Positions 46,648-55,123 of a stretch of DNA of 64,000 nucleotides are shown piece after piece; position 1 is the stretch's first letter, and each line of letters starts with the position of its first letter. The stretch is from Streptomyces aureus (GTDB taxonomy: Bacteria; Actinomycetota; Actinomycetes; Streptomycetales; Streptomycetaceae), in the NCBI RefSeq assembly GCF_000725495.1, contig NZ_JNZD01000019.1, forward strand, positions 1-64,000, written 5' to 3'. The position numbers were made by a program, and so were the translations under genes. The notes below the pieces were generated by a model. It ran no database searches. It saw nothing but the letters and a program-made list of their open reading frames with translations, and was not told the origin of the DNA.

Positions 46648-47906
46648 CGCGTCCCCCTCCCGTCGGTGCGGACGCCGAGGAGCGCGGCCGCCGTGTCCGC
46701 CGCGTCGGCGGCGCTCTTCGGGTCGGGGCCCGCGGCGACGACGTGCCCGGCCCGGTTCCAGGAGTCCCCGAGCGGCGCCAGTTCGTCCCCCACGGAGGGG
46801 AGTTCGCCGATCCGGATGACGCCCTCCACGGCCAGGGCCTCGGCGACGCCCGTGACCTCGGTGACCCGGCCGGGCCGGGGGGTGAGGTAGCGGATCGAGG
46901 CACCGCCCGCGAGGCCCGTGGCCGGTCCCGGCAGCACGCCGTGCGCGAGGGCGAGGACGGCGCCCTGCAGCAGGTCGACGCCGGTGACGTGGTGGACCAG
47001 CTCCCAGATCTGGTCGCCGCCCTGGCGGGCGTTGATCTCGACGACGGTGGCGCGCTCGCCGTCCTCGGCGAGCATCACCTCGGTGTGGCAGGGGCCCCAG
47101 GCGTAGCCGACCGCGTCCAGGGCGTCCACCGCCGCGTCGGCGACGGCCCGGTAGCGGTCGGGCGGCAGCGGCGCGGGCAGGTCGTGGCCGGTCTCCACGA
47201 AGTGCGGGGCGCCCGAGGTGTGCTTGCGGGTGACCGCGAGGACCCGGTGGCGCCCGGCGGCGGACAGCGACTCGACGCTGAACTCCCGTCCGGTGAGGAA
47301 CTCCTCGGCCAGTACACGGGACGGCGACTCGCCCTGCGGCCAGGCGAATCCGGTTCTGGCGCCGCTGGCCCAGGCCCACGCCCGGTCCAGCTCCTCCTCG
47401 GTGCGCGCGAGATGGACGCCCGTGCCGCCGTTGCCGTCGACGGGCTTGAGGACCACCCCGGCAGGGCAGCCCCGGATCAGCGCGCGGGCCTCCTCGACGC
47501 CCGCGCACACCCGGTGGGCCACCGTGCCGAGCCCCCGGTCCCGCAGGCGGGCGCGCATGGCGGCCTTGTCCTGGGTCAGGGCGAGGGTGGCGGGCGGGTT
47601 GCCGCGGGCGCCGAGTGCCTCGGCGACCACGCTGACCGGGTGCAGCGAGAGTTCGGTGAGCCCGAGCACCGCGTCCACGGGGCGCCGGGCGTGCACCTCG
47701 CGGGCGACGGCGAGCAGGGCGTCGGCGTCGGTGAAGTCGGCGTCGACCACGTCGAGGGAGAGCGAGGCCTCCAGCTCCCGGTCCCCGCCGGGGCGGTGGA
47801 CCACGGTGAGGGCGACGGGCAGGCCGACGAACTTGCCGAGGACGTCGTGGCGGGGGCAGACGAGCAGAAGGTGGGGTACGGGGGCCCCGTTGGACTGGCC
47901 CGGCAT
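46644..47906 (-). CDS. ATP-grasp carboxylate-amine ligase
   Basis: 420 residues: N-domain (1-115), ATP-binding lid with LKPVDGNGGTGVHL (about 155-168), EEFLTGREFSVESLS, and the metal-binding VVEINARQGGDQIWEL near 300. A C-terminal domain carries GASIRYLTPRPGRV. It belongs to the biotin-carboxylase-like/BacD group that joins amino acids by acyl-phosphate chemistry. It starts one base after the other ATP-grasp gene. It resembles the 59628-60830 ligase (shared FVETGH.LP, GP.HTEV, GGD.I.EL, IR.LTP.PG), implying duplication between the two sub-clusters. Confidence 0.9.
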
Positions 47907-47907
47907 G

Positions 47908-49203
47908 TCAGGCGGTCCTCCCCTCGCCGGCCGCGTCCTCGGCGCGGGCCGCGTTCCACGCCCGTTCCAGCTCGCGGATGCGGGCCGAGTCCTTCTCGAT
48001 GGCGTCCCAGTCGTCGGCGCCCTGGACGACCCAGCCGAGGCTGGTGGTCACGTCGTTGGTGACCGGCATGTCCCGGCCCTCGGGCGGGAGCGCCATGGAG
48101 TACGTGGTGGGCAGGTCCGCGATCGCCCGGAGGATCTCCATGTTCCGCACCGGGCCGGCCAGGTCCGAGCAGAGCCAGAGCGTGCGGACCTGCCGGACGA
48201 GGTCGAACGACGGCACGAACTCCCCGTCGAGGACGTGCCGTACGGTGCGTTCGATCTGGTTGTCGCCGGTGGCCAGGGAGCCGGAGATCATCATGCAGCT
48301 GCCCGAGTAGCGGGCCGCCAGCTCCACCAGGCGGGGCCCGTCCGGCGTCATGATCGCCTCGGCGTGGGTGGAGCCGTTGCGGATACCGGCGGCGTCGGCG
48401 GCGCGCATCACGTAGGGCGCGAGGACCTTCACGTCGGGGTGGTCGGGGGCCAGGAAGTCGGCGACGTCGTAGATGCCGATGCGCGGGCCCCGGTCGTGCT
48501 TGGCGTAGACGCAGGTGTCGACCAGACCGTGCCGCCCGTCGACCGAGTACAGGTCGACGATGTACTCGGGTCCCTCCAGGAACTCCTGCACGATGACGGT
48601 GTCGTTGCGCAGTTCGAACCCGTTGACCTGGCCGAGGATGTGGGTGAAGTGGCCGAGCCACTCGCCGCCGGCCGGCACGAGGTGCACGTTGTCCGTCCCG
48701 GCGCTGTGCGGCGGCTTCAGGACGAGCGGCCGGCCGGTGAGCCCGTTCGCCTCGATCCAGGCGGCGGCCTCGGCGGGGTCGGCGGTCGACAGGGTGCGCG
48801 GGCCCGGTACTCCGGCCCGCTCCAGGGCCCGCGCCATCTCCCCTTTGTGGCGCTGGCATTTGGCACTGCCGGGTACGTTCTGGAACTGCGGCATCAGGCG
48901 TTCGACGAGGCGGGCGGCGAATTCGACACCGCTCTCGTTGCCGGTGACGATCGCCACCGGGTCATAGGATTCCACAAGTTTTACCATTGCTTCGAAGTCG
49001 CCGTCGTAATAGTGCACGGCCTCGAAGTCGTCGGGGTACCAGATGTTTTTCTTGACGAATTTCGCCAGGGGCCGCGGGGTGCTCATGACGGTGACCGGGA
49101 GCACGCCCCGGGCCCGGAAGGCGCTGGCGAAGCCCCGGTCGTCCCCGTCCCTGATGTGGTAGCCGTCTACGACGATCACGTACTGCCGCCCAGTGGACTT
49201 CAT
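47908..49203 (-). CDS. ATP-grasp ligase, second of pair
   Basis: 431 residues. The N-terminal Rossmann-like domain starts YVIVVDGYHI. The ATP-grasp core has GRPLVLKPPHSAGTDNVHLV (about 160-180), VQEFLEGPEYIVDLYS and RLVELAARYSGS. The C-terminal stretch TTYSMALPPEGRDMP is typical of dipeptide-forming BacD-like ligases. ATG 49203 overlaps by four bases the stop of a small upstream ORF. First clear enzyme gene of the minus-strand operon 49203-45328. Confidence 0.9.
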   Translation of the reverse strand: MKSTGRQYVIVVDGYHIRDGDDRGFASAFRARGVLPVTVMSTPRPLAKFVKKNIWYPDDFEAVHYYDGDFEAMVKLVESYDPVAIVTGNESGVEFAARLVERLMPQFQNVPGSAKCQRHKGEMARALERAGVPGPRTLSTADPAEAAAWIEANGLTGRPLVLKPPHSAGTDNVHLVPAGGEWLGHFTHILGQVNGFELRNDTVIVQEFLEGPEYIVDLYSVDGRHGLVDTCVYAKHDRGPRIGIYDVADFLAPDHPDVKVLAPYVMRAADAAGIRNGSTHAEAIMTPDGPRLVELAARYSGSCMMISGSLATGDNQIERTVRHVLDGEFVPSFDLVRQVRTLWLCSDLAGPVRNMEILRAIADLPTTYSMALPPEGRDMPVTNDVTTSLGWVVQGADDWDAIEKDSARIRELERAWNAARAEDAAGEGRTA

Positions 49204-49388
49204 GACTCAACTCTGCTGGCCGGGACGCCTCCGGCGACAGTGGCGGAACTGACAGCCGACCACGATTTCCTGCCAGTCGCCGCCCCGGCGGCCGTCCGCG
49301 GCCGGGCCGCCGACGAGGGCGGAGCCGGGGTGTTGGTCCACTGGCTTCCGATATGCGCCGGTGGTTGTGATTGAGCCGTTTCTGTCAT
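49200..49388 (-). CDS. Possible 62-residue ORF coupled to the ATP-grasp gene
   Basis: The frame opens at ATG 49388 (MTETAQSQPPAHIGSQW...) and its TGA overlaps the ligase ATG by four bases, the usual sign of translational coupling. It is Ala/Ser/Pro/Thr-rich and ends GGVPASRVES. No good ribosome site is seen and its third-position GC is only moderate. A competing frame (TTG 49395 to 49207, ending in a Cys/Arg-rich segment) has higher third-position GC. Either could be a small peptide or neither may be expressed. The rest of the gap to 49576 holds the divergent promoters. Confidence 0.3.
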   Translation of the reverse strand: MTETAQSQPPAHIGSQWTNTPAPPSSAARPRTAAGAATGRKSWSAVSSATVAGGVPASRVES

Positions 49389-49576
49389 AGGGCAAGGGAC
49401 CTATGGCGGCGCCAAGGACGACTGGCTACTGTGGCCCACGCCCGGTCGAAATTCTGTATGAAGGTGACGTCGATTCGCCGAGCCGGCCGAGACGTCCGGG
49501 GGGTGCGCGTCGCCGTTCGAAAACCAATTTTTCCGACCGGTTTTCCAAGTCAGGCCGATGAAGGCGGGGACGGACT

Positions 49577-50884
49577 GTGGAATCGCGCGGGTGGGGCGGA
49601 GATCTGCCGGAGCACGAACGCATCGTGAGCTGGCAGGCTCCGCCGCTGAAATTCGGCGTCGGCGCCACCGGGGAGATCGGACACGCACTGCGCGCGGCCG
49701 GCGTCGCGTCGGTGCTGCTGGTGACCGATCCCGTCCTGGCCTCCCTCGGCCTGCCCGCCCGGGTGGCCAAGCACATCGAGCAGGAGGGCATCTCGGTCAC
49801 GCTCTTCGACCGGGCCCGGGTGGAGCCCACCGACACCAGCGTCACCGAGGCGGCCCGCGAACTCCGCGACCTCGCGGTGGACGGCTTCGTCGGACTCGGC
49901 GGCGGCAGCTCGATCGACACCGCCAAGATGCTGAACCTGCTGCTCAGCCACCCCGGACGCCCGGTGCGCGACTATCTGAACGCCCCGATCGGCGCCGGGG
50001 CCCGGATCCCCGGCCCACTGCGGCCCCTGGTGGCGGTGCCGACCACGGCCGGCAGCGGCAGCGAGTGCACCGCCATGGTCGCCCTCGGCGTCACGGACCT
50101 GAACGTGAAGACGGGCATCAGCGACCTCAGGCTCATGCCCTCCCTGGCGCTCGTCGACCCGGCGAACACGCTGACCCTGCCCCCGGCCGTCACCGCCTCC
50201 TCGGGCTACGACGTGCTGACCCACGCCTGCGAGTCGTACACGGCCCGCCCCTACGACCGGCGTCCTCCCTATCCCACGCCCGGGGACCGCCCGTTGTACA
50301 TCGGAGCCAATCCGATCAGCGACGTGTGGGCGGAACAGGCCCTGGAACTGGTCGGGCGCTACCTCAGGCGCGCCGTCCTCAACTCCGCAGACCTGGAGGC
50401 CCGTACGGGCATGAGCCGGGCGGCGAGCTTCGCCGGGATGGGATTCGGCAACGCGGGGACACACATCCCGCACGCCTGCGCCTATCCGGTGGCCGGCCTG
50501 GTGCGGGACTTCCGGCCCGCCGGGTACGAGGTCGGCCACGCGATGGTCCCGCACGGGGCGGCGGTCGTCGCCACCGCCGCCGCGGCCTTCGAGTTCACCT
50601 ATCCCACCGCGCCCGAACGCCATCTGCGCGCGGCCGAGCTGCTCGGCGCGAACCTCGCCGGCGTCACCGTGGCGAACGGCTCGGACGTCCTTCCGGCCAC
50701 GCTGCTGGGCATCGTGGCCGACACCGGAGGACCCACCGGGCTGCGGGACTTCGGCTACTCGGCGAAGGACCTGCCCGGACTCGTCGACGGCGCGCTCAAG
50801 CAGCGGCGGCTGCTGGTGTGCTGCCCGCGCGACGTCACAGCACGCGACCTCGAACGGGTCATCGCCGGCTCGATGACCCACTGA
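49577..50884 (+). CDS. Iron-dependent alcohol dehydrogenase, hydroxyacid-oxoacid transhydrogenase type
   Basis: 435 residues, Fe-ADH (group III) fold: NAD-binding GLGGGSSIDTAK (about 95-107), VPTTAGSGSECT and metal-binding His residues in THACESYTA, HIPHACAYP and EVGHAMVPHG. The insert RPLYIGANPISDVWAEQ is characteristic of hydroxyacid-oxoacid transhydrogenase (ADHFE1), which oxidises 4-hydroxybutyrate while reducing 2-oxoglutarate. The same superfamily includes phosphonoacetaldehyde reductases (PhpC/FomC), relevant in view of the PEP-mutase end. GTG 49577 has a poor ribosome site. An aldehyde dehydrogenase follows 46 bases later. Confidence 0.87.
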   Translation: MESRGWGGDLPEHERIVSWQAPPLKFGVGATGEIGHALRAAGVASVLLVTDPVLASLGLPARVAKHIEQEGISVTLFDRARVEPTDTSVTEAARELRDLAVDGFVGLGGGSSIDTAKMLNLLLSHPGRPVRDYLNAPIGAGARIPGPLRPLVAVPTTAGSGSECTAMVALGVTDLNVKTGISDLRLMPSLALVDPANTLTLPPAVTASSGYDVLTHACESYTARPYDRRPPYPTPGDRPLYIGANPISDVWAEQALELVGRYLRRAVLNSADLEARTGMSRAASFAGMGFGNAGTHIPHACAYPVAGLVRDFRPAGYEVGHAMVPHGAAVVATAAAAFEFTYPTAPERHLRAAELLGANLAGVTVANGSDVLPATLLGIVADTGGPTGLRDFGYSAKDLPGLVDGALKQRRLLVCCPRDVTARDLERVIAGSMTH

Positions 50885-50930
50885 ACCGCCGAAAGCAGCG
50901 CGCCCCCACGCCAAGGAGCTGGATGCACCC

Positions 50931-52388
50931 GTGAGTGATGCACCGATACCGGAACACCCGGCCGTCATCGCGGGGAAGCGGGTGGCCACCGACCGGTGGA
51001 TCGACGTGCTCGATCCCTCCGACGCCCGGACCGTCGCGCGCGTGGCCCGCTGCGGCCCGGCCGAGGTCCGGGCGGCCGTGGAAGCGGCCCGCCACACCCA
51101 CGAGAGCGTGTGGCGCTTCACCACACCGGTGGAGCGCTCGCGCGTCTGCCACCGCGTCGCCGCGCTCCTGCGCGAGAGGCGCGAGGAACTCGCCGCCCTG
51201 GAGACGCTCGACACCGGCAAGCCGCTGCGCCAGGCCCGGGCCGACGCCGACGTCGCCGCCCGCTACTTCGAGTTCTACGCGGGAGCGGTGGAGGCGCTGG
51301 GCGGCGAGACCATCCAGCTGCGTCCTGACCGGCCCGCCTTCACGCTGCGCGAACCCTACGGAGTGTGCGGGCACATCATCCCCTGGAACTACCCGCTGCA
51401 GATCGCCGCCCGGACCCTGGCACCCGCCCTCGCGGCCGGGAACTGCTGTGTCCTCAAACCGGCCGAGGACGCCCCGCTCACCTCGCTGAGGCTGGTGGAG
51501 ATCGCCGAGGAGGCGGGGCTGCCGCCGGGCGCCCTCAACGTCGTACCCGGCTACGGAGCGGAGGCGGGCGCCGCGCTCGCCGCCCATCCCGGCCTGGACC
51601 GGCTGGCCTTCACCGGCTCGCGCGAGGTCGGCGAGGCCGTGATGACCGCGGCGGCGCGCTCCATCGTGCCGGTCACCCTGGAGCTCGGCGGGAAGTCCCC
51701 GCACCTGGTGTTCCCCGACTACGACGCCGCCCTCGCGGTCCCGCAGATCGTGGAGTCGATCACCGAGCACGCGGGGCAGAACTGCTCGGCCGGCAGCCGG
51801 CTGCTCGTCCACCGCTCCGTCCACGCCGACCTGGTGGACGCGCTCGTCGAACGGTTCCGCGCCCTGACCATCGGACCGGGCGCGGCCGATCCCGACATGG
51901 GACCGCTCATCTCCGCGCGCCAGCGCGAGCGGGTGCTCGGCCACCTCGCCGGGGGCCGGCGGGACGCCGTGCTGCGGACCGGCGGCGGCGTCCCCGAGGG
52001 GGAGACGTACACCAGGGGGTTCTTCGTGGAGCCCACGATCCTCGACCAAGTCGTCCCCGGACAAAGGGTGTTCGAGGAGGAGATCTTCGGCCCGGTCCTG
52101 TGCGTCTCGGTCTTCGACTCGCTGGAGGAGGCGCTCGCCCTCGCGGAACACACCACGTACGGGCTGGCCGCCGGAGTCTGGACCTCCGACGTGACCCGGG
52201 CCCACTGGCTCGCCGGGCGGCTGAGAGCGGGGCAGGTGTTCGTGAACAACTACAGCGCGGCCGGGGGAGTCGAGCTGCCCTTCGGCGGCTACCGGCGCTC
52301 GGGAATCGGAGTGGAGAAGGGACTGGAGGCGCTGCGCGAGTACACGCGGTGCAAGACGGTGGCGATCCACGCACAGCTTCCTTCCTGA
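50931..52388 (+). CDS. NAD(P)-dependent aldehyde dehydrogenase
   Basis: 485 residues, full-length ALDH: PWNYPLQIAARTLAPALAAG, FTGSREVG, general base Glu in LELGGKSP, catalytic Cys285 in GQNCSAGSR, and EEIFGPVLCV. Closest in pattern to betaine-aldehyde/gamma-aminobutyraldehyde dehydrogenases. GTG 50931; AAGGAG is 12 bases upstream, rather far. In operon with the transhydrogenase-like enzyme, it may oxidise the aldehyde that enzyme forms (succinate semialdehyde or, speculatively, phosphonoacetaldehyde). Confidence 0.92.
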   Translation: MSDAPIPEHPAVIAGKRVATDRWIDVLDPSDARTVARVARCGPAEVRAAVEAARHTHESVWRFTTPVERSRVCHRVAALLRERREELAALETLDTGKPLRQARADADVAARYFEFYAGAVEALGGETIQLRPDRPAFTLREPYGVCGHIIPWNYPLQIAARTLAPALAAGNCCVLKPAEDAPLTSLRLVEIAEEAGLPPGALNVVPGYGAEAGAALAAHPGLDRLAFTGSREVGEAVMTAAARSIVPVTLELGGKSPHLVFPDYDAALAVPQIVESITEHAGQNCSAGSRLLVHRSVHADLVDALVERFRALTIGPGAADPDMGPLISARQRERVLGHLAGGRRDAVLRTGGGVPEGETYTRGFFVEPTILDQVVPGQRVFEEEIFGPVLCVSVFDSLEEALALAEHTTYGLAAGVWTSDVTRAHWLAGRLRAGQVFVNNYSAAGGVELPFGGYRRSGIGVEKGLEALREYTRCKTVAIHAQLPS

Positions 52389-52478
52389 CCCGGGCGTCGT
52401 CGTCCGTTTCCCCCGTCCTCGGTCCTACGGAGCAGAGCGGTCTCGTTCAATTCACCCCCGGTGGAGGGAGTTCATCCG

Positions 52479-52949
52479 ATGTCGCCACTTGTGCACGGGT
52501 CGGTCGAGGGAGCGAGGACGCGGCAGTGCTGCGCGGTCTGCGGGGCACCGGCCCAGCCCGTGACGGCCCTGGCCGAGGGAGTCGCCAGGGTGCACAAGGC
52601 CCTGGGCGAGGCCCAGGACGCCCTGGAGGCCCAGGAGCAGCTGATCGAGGACCTGCGGGCCGACGGCCGCCGCGGTGCTCCGCCGCCCGCCGTGGAGGCG
52701 CCGGCGCCGCCGCAGGCCCTCGCCGTGCTCACGGCCCGCGAGCGCCAGATCCTCGTGCTCATCTCCCAGGGGAACTCGAACCGGCGGGTGGCCAAGGCGC
52801 TCGGGATATCCGAGAAGACGGTGAAGAACCATCTGTCCGCGGTCTTCATGAAGGTCGGCGCGTCCGATCGGACGCAGGCCGTCGTCATGGGCATCCGCAG
52901 CGGGATCGTGTCCATCGGCCGGCCCGTCGACGATGTCTCGCACCCCTGA
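52479..52949 (+). CDS. Orphan LuxR-type transcriptional regulator
   Basis: 156 residues. Cys-containing N-terminus (QCCAVCG), a short coiled coil (LGEAQDALEAQEQLIEDL, about 40-60), then a LuxR/GerE helix-turn-helix (about 85-150: LTARERQILVLISQGNSN, LGISEKTVKNHLSAVFMKV). No receiver domain. ATG 52479 lies eight bases after GGAGGGAG. The CCxxC pattern could sense redox or metal. Position between catabolic and amino-acid genes suggests a cluster-situated regulator. Confidence 0.9.
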   Translation: MSPLVHGSVEGARTRQCCAVCGAPAQPVTALAEGVARVHKALGEAQDALEAQEQLIEDLRADGRRGAPPPAVEAPAPPQALAVLTARERQILVLISQGNSNRRVAKALGISEKTVKNHLSAVFMKVGASDRTQAVVMGIRSGIVSIGRPVDDVSHP

Positions 52950-53068
52950 GCGCCGCCGGTGAAGGCCCGGCGGCCCCCGGGGCCCTGCCGTGAGTATGAG
53001 GGCCGATCCGGCCAGACGACAGCGGACTGACTGTCAGAAGACCATGCATTACTGCCACATTGGAAAAC

Positions 53069-54043
53069 ATGCTGAAGAACGTAGCCGCGGTCCTGCTCGA
53101 CAACGTCCATCCCTTCGAGCTCGGCGTCGTCTGTGAGGTCTTCGGGATCGACCGCCGCGAAGAGGGGCTGCCCGCGTACGACTTCGCGCTCGTCGCCGCG
53201 GAATCCCCCTCGGTGCGCGCGGTGCCCGGATTCACCATCAGCACGCCCTACGGCCTCGACCGGCTGGAGGAGGCCGACCTCATCGCCATCCCGGTCGGCG
53301 ACGACTACCACACCCGGGACTTTCCGCCCGCCCTGCTGGAGGCCCTGCGCCAGGCGGTGGCCCGCGGGGCCCGGGTGGTCAGCGTCTGTGTCGGGGCCTT
53401 CGTCCTGGGCGCCGCGGGGCTGCTCGACGGCCGCCGCTGCACCACCCACTGGCGCTACGCCGAGGCCCTCACGGAGCGCTATCCGAAGGCCCGTGTCGAA
53501 CCGGGCGTGCTGTACGTCGACGAGGACCCGATCCTCACCTCGGCCGGCACCTCCGCGGGGATCGACGCCTGCCTCCACCTCGTGCGCAAGCTCCAGGGCA
53601 GCGACGTCGCCAACGCCATCGCCCGGCGCATGGTGGTTCCCCCGCACCGGGAGGGCGGCCAGGCCCAGTACATCGAGCGGCCGGTGGCGCAGTACGGGGA
53701 GGACGGCGTGCGCGAGGTGCTGACCTGGGCCGAACAGAACCTGGACCAGGAGATGAGCGTCGAGCAGCTGTCCGCGCGGGCCTGCATGTCGCCGCGCACG
53801 TTCGCCCGCCGCTTCCGGGCGGAGACGGGCACCACGCCCTACCGGTGGCTGCTGGCCCAGCGGGTGCTGAGCGCCCAGCGGTTGCTGGAGAACACCGACG
53901 AGACGATGGAGGCCGTGGCGGCCCGTACGGGATTCGCCAACGCGGCCGCCCTGCGGTACCAGTTCGTGCACTTCCTCGGCACCACCCCCCACGCGTACCG
54001 GCGGGCCTTCCGGGGCCGGTCGCCGGACGCGACCACGTACTGA
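53069..54043 (+). CDS. GlxA/FtrA-type regulator: DJ-1/GATase1-like domain plus AraC HTH
   Basis: 324 residues. An N-terminal class I glutamine amidotransferase-like (DJ-1/PfpI) domain (1-190) contains VSVCVGAFVLGAAGLL with the nucleophile-elbow Cys. A C-terminal AraC/XylS DNA-binding domain (about 215-315) contains MSVEQLSARACMSPRTFARRF and a second helix-turn-helix. ATG 53069 has no clear ribosome site and TTG 53060 is in frame. The signal is unknown. It probably controls this cluster. Confidence 0.92.
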   Translation: MLKNVAAVLLDNVHPFELGVVCEVFGIDRREEGLPAYDFALVAAESPSVRAVPGFTISTPYGLDRLEEADLIAIPVGDDYHTRDFPPALLEALRQAVARGARVVSVCVGAFVLGAAGLLDGRRCTTHWRYAEALTERYPKARVEPGVLYVDEDPILTSAGTSAGIDACLHLVRKLQGSDVANAIARRMVVPPHREGGQAQYIERPVAQYGEDGVREVLTWAEQNLDQEMSVEQLSARACMSPRTFARRFRAETGTTPYRWLLAQRVLSAQRLLENTDETMEAVAARTGFANAAALRYQFVHFLGTTPHAYRRAFRGRSPDATTY

Positions 54044-54073
54044 GCCCCGCACGGGGCCGGCAGGAGGACGGGA

Positions 54074-55123
54074 ATGCTGCGCATCGCGGTAGTCGGCGCC
54101 ACCGGAGCGGTGGGACGGGAATGCCTGGCCCTGCTCGACGGCGGGATCGTGCCCGTGGAACGGGTGGTGCCCGTGGCATCGGCGCGCAGCGCCGGCCGGG
54201 ACCTGGGCGGCGAGCTGGGACTGTCCCTGCCGCTCGCGGACCTGGTCACCCTCGACGAGCTGGACCCCGGGGACCTGGACGTCGCGGTCCTCTCCGCCGG
54301 CGCCGAGGTGAGTGCCCGTCAGGCGGAGCGGCTGGCCTCGGCGGGGGTGCTGGTCGTCGACAACAGCTCGGCGTTCCGGATGCGGACCGACGTCCCGCTC
54401 GTGGTGCCCCAGGTCAACCCGGGCGCGCTCGACGACCGCCCCGCCCCGGGACTCGTGGCGAACCCCAACTGCTCCACGATCCAGCTGGTGCGCGCCCTGC
54501 ACCCGGTGCACGAACTGGCGGGCCTGGAGAGCGTCGTGGTGGCGACCTACCAGGCGGCCTCCGGCGGCGGGGTGCGCGGCCTGCGGGAACTGGCGGACGG
54601 GTCGAGGGCGGTCCTGGACGACCCCGCGGCGCAGGGCGCCCCGGGCGGGCGCTTCGGACAGCCGCTCGCCTTCAACCTCGTCCCCGAGATCGGACTGCCG
54701 GACGAGGACGGGTTCACCCACGAGGAACGCAAGCTCGTGCGCGAGCCGCGCAAGATCCTCGGTCTGCCGGACCTGCGGGTGAGCGCCACCGCGGTACGGG
54801 TACCGGTCTTCGACTGCCACTCCGAGGCCGTCCACCTGCGGCTGCGCGAGCCGGTCACGGCCGCGGCGGTCGAGGACGCGCTGGAGGCGACGCCGGGCCT
54901 GCGCGTCCACCGGCGCGCGCACAGCCCCTCGTACCCCATGCCCCGGACGGTCTTCGCCCGGCGCGAGGACCGGGCGCTGGTCCATGTCGGCCGCGTCCGT
55001 GTCGATCCGGAGGACCATCGGGCCCTCGCCCTGTGGGTGGTCGCCGACAACCTCTGGGTGGGCGCCGCGCTGAACGCGCTGCAGATCGTCGCGCTCGCCG
55101 CGAAGAACGGCTGGCTCGCATGA
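54074..55123 (+). CDS. asd: Aspartate-semialdehyde dehydrogenase
   Basis: 349 residues. NADP-dependent enzyme converting aspartyl-4-phosphate to aspartate semialdehyde. NAD-binding VVGATGAVGRECL at the N-terminus, catalytic Cys133 in NPNCSTIQ, ATYQAASGGG, and the substrate His in VFDCHSEAVH. ATG 54074 with AGGAGG six bases upstream. It overlaps lysC by four bases. The pair is separate from any lysine or threonine operon and sits inside the biosynthetic region, so it probably feeds a precursor into the product. Confidence 0.93.
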   Translation: MLRIAVVGATGAVGRECLALLDGGIVPVERVVPVASARSAGRDLGGELGLSLPLADLVTLDELDPGDLDVAVLSAGAEVSARQAERLASAGVLVVDNSSAFRMRTDVPLVVPQVNPGALDDRPAPGLVANPNCSTIQLVRALHPVHELAGLESVVVATYQAASGGGVRGLRELADGSRAVLDDPAAQGAPGGRFGQPLAFNLVPEIGLPDEDGFTHEERKLVREPRKILGLPDLRVSATAVRVPVFDCHSEAVHLRLREPVTAAAVEDALEATPGLRVHRRAHSPSYPMPRTVFARREDRALVHVGRVRVDPEDHRALALWVVADNLWVGAALNALQIVALAAKNGWLA

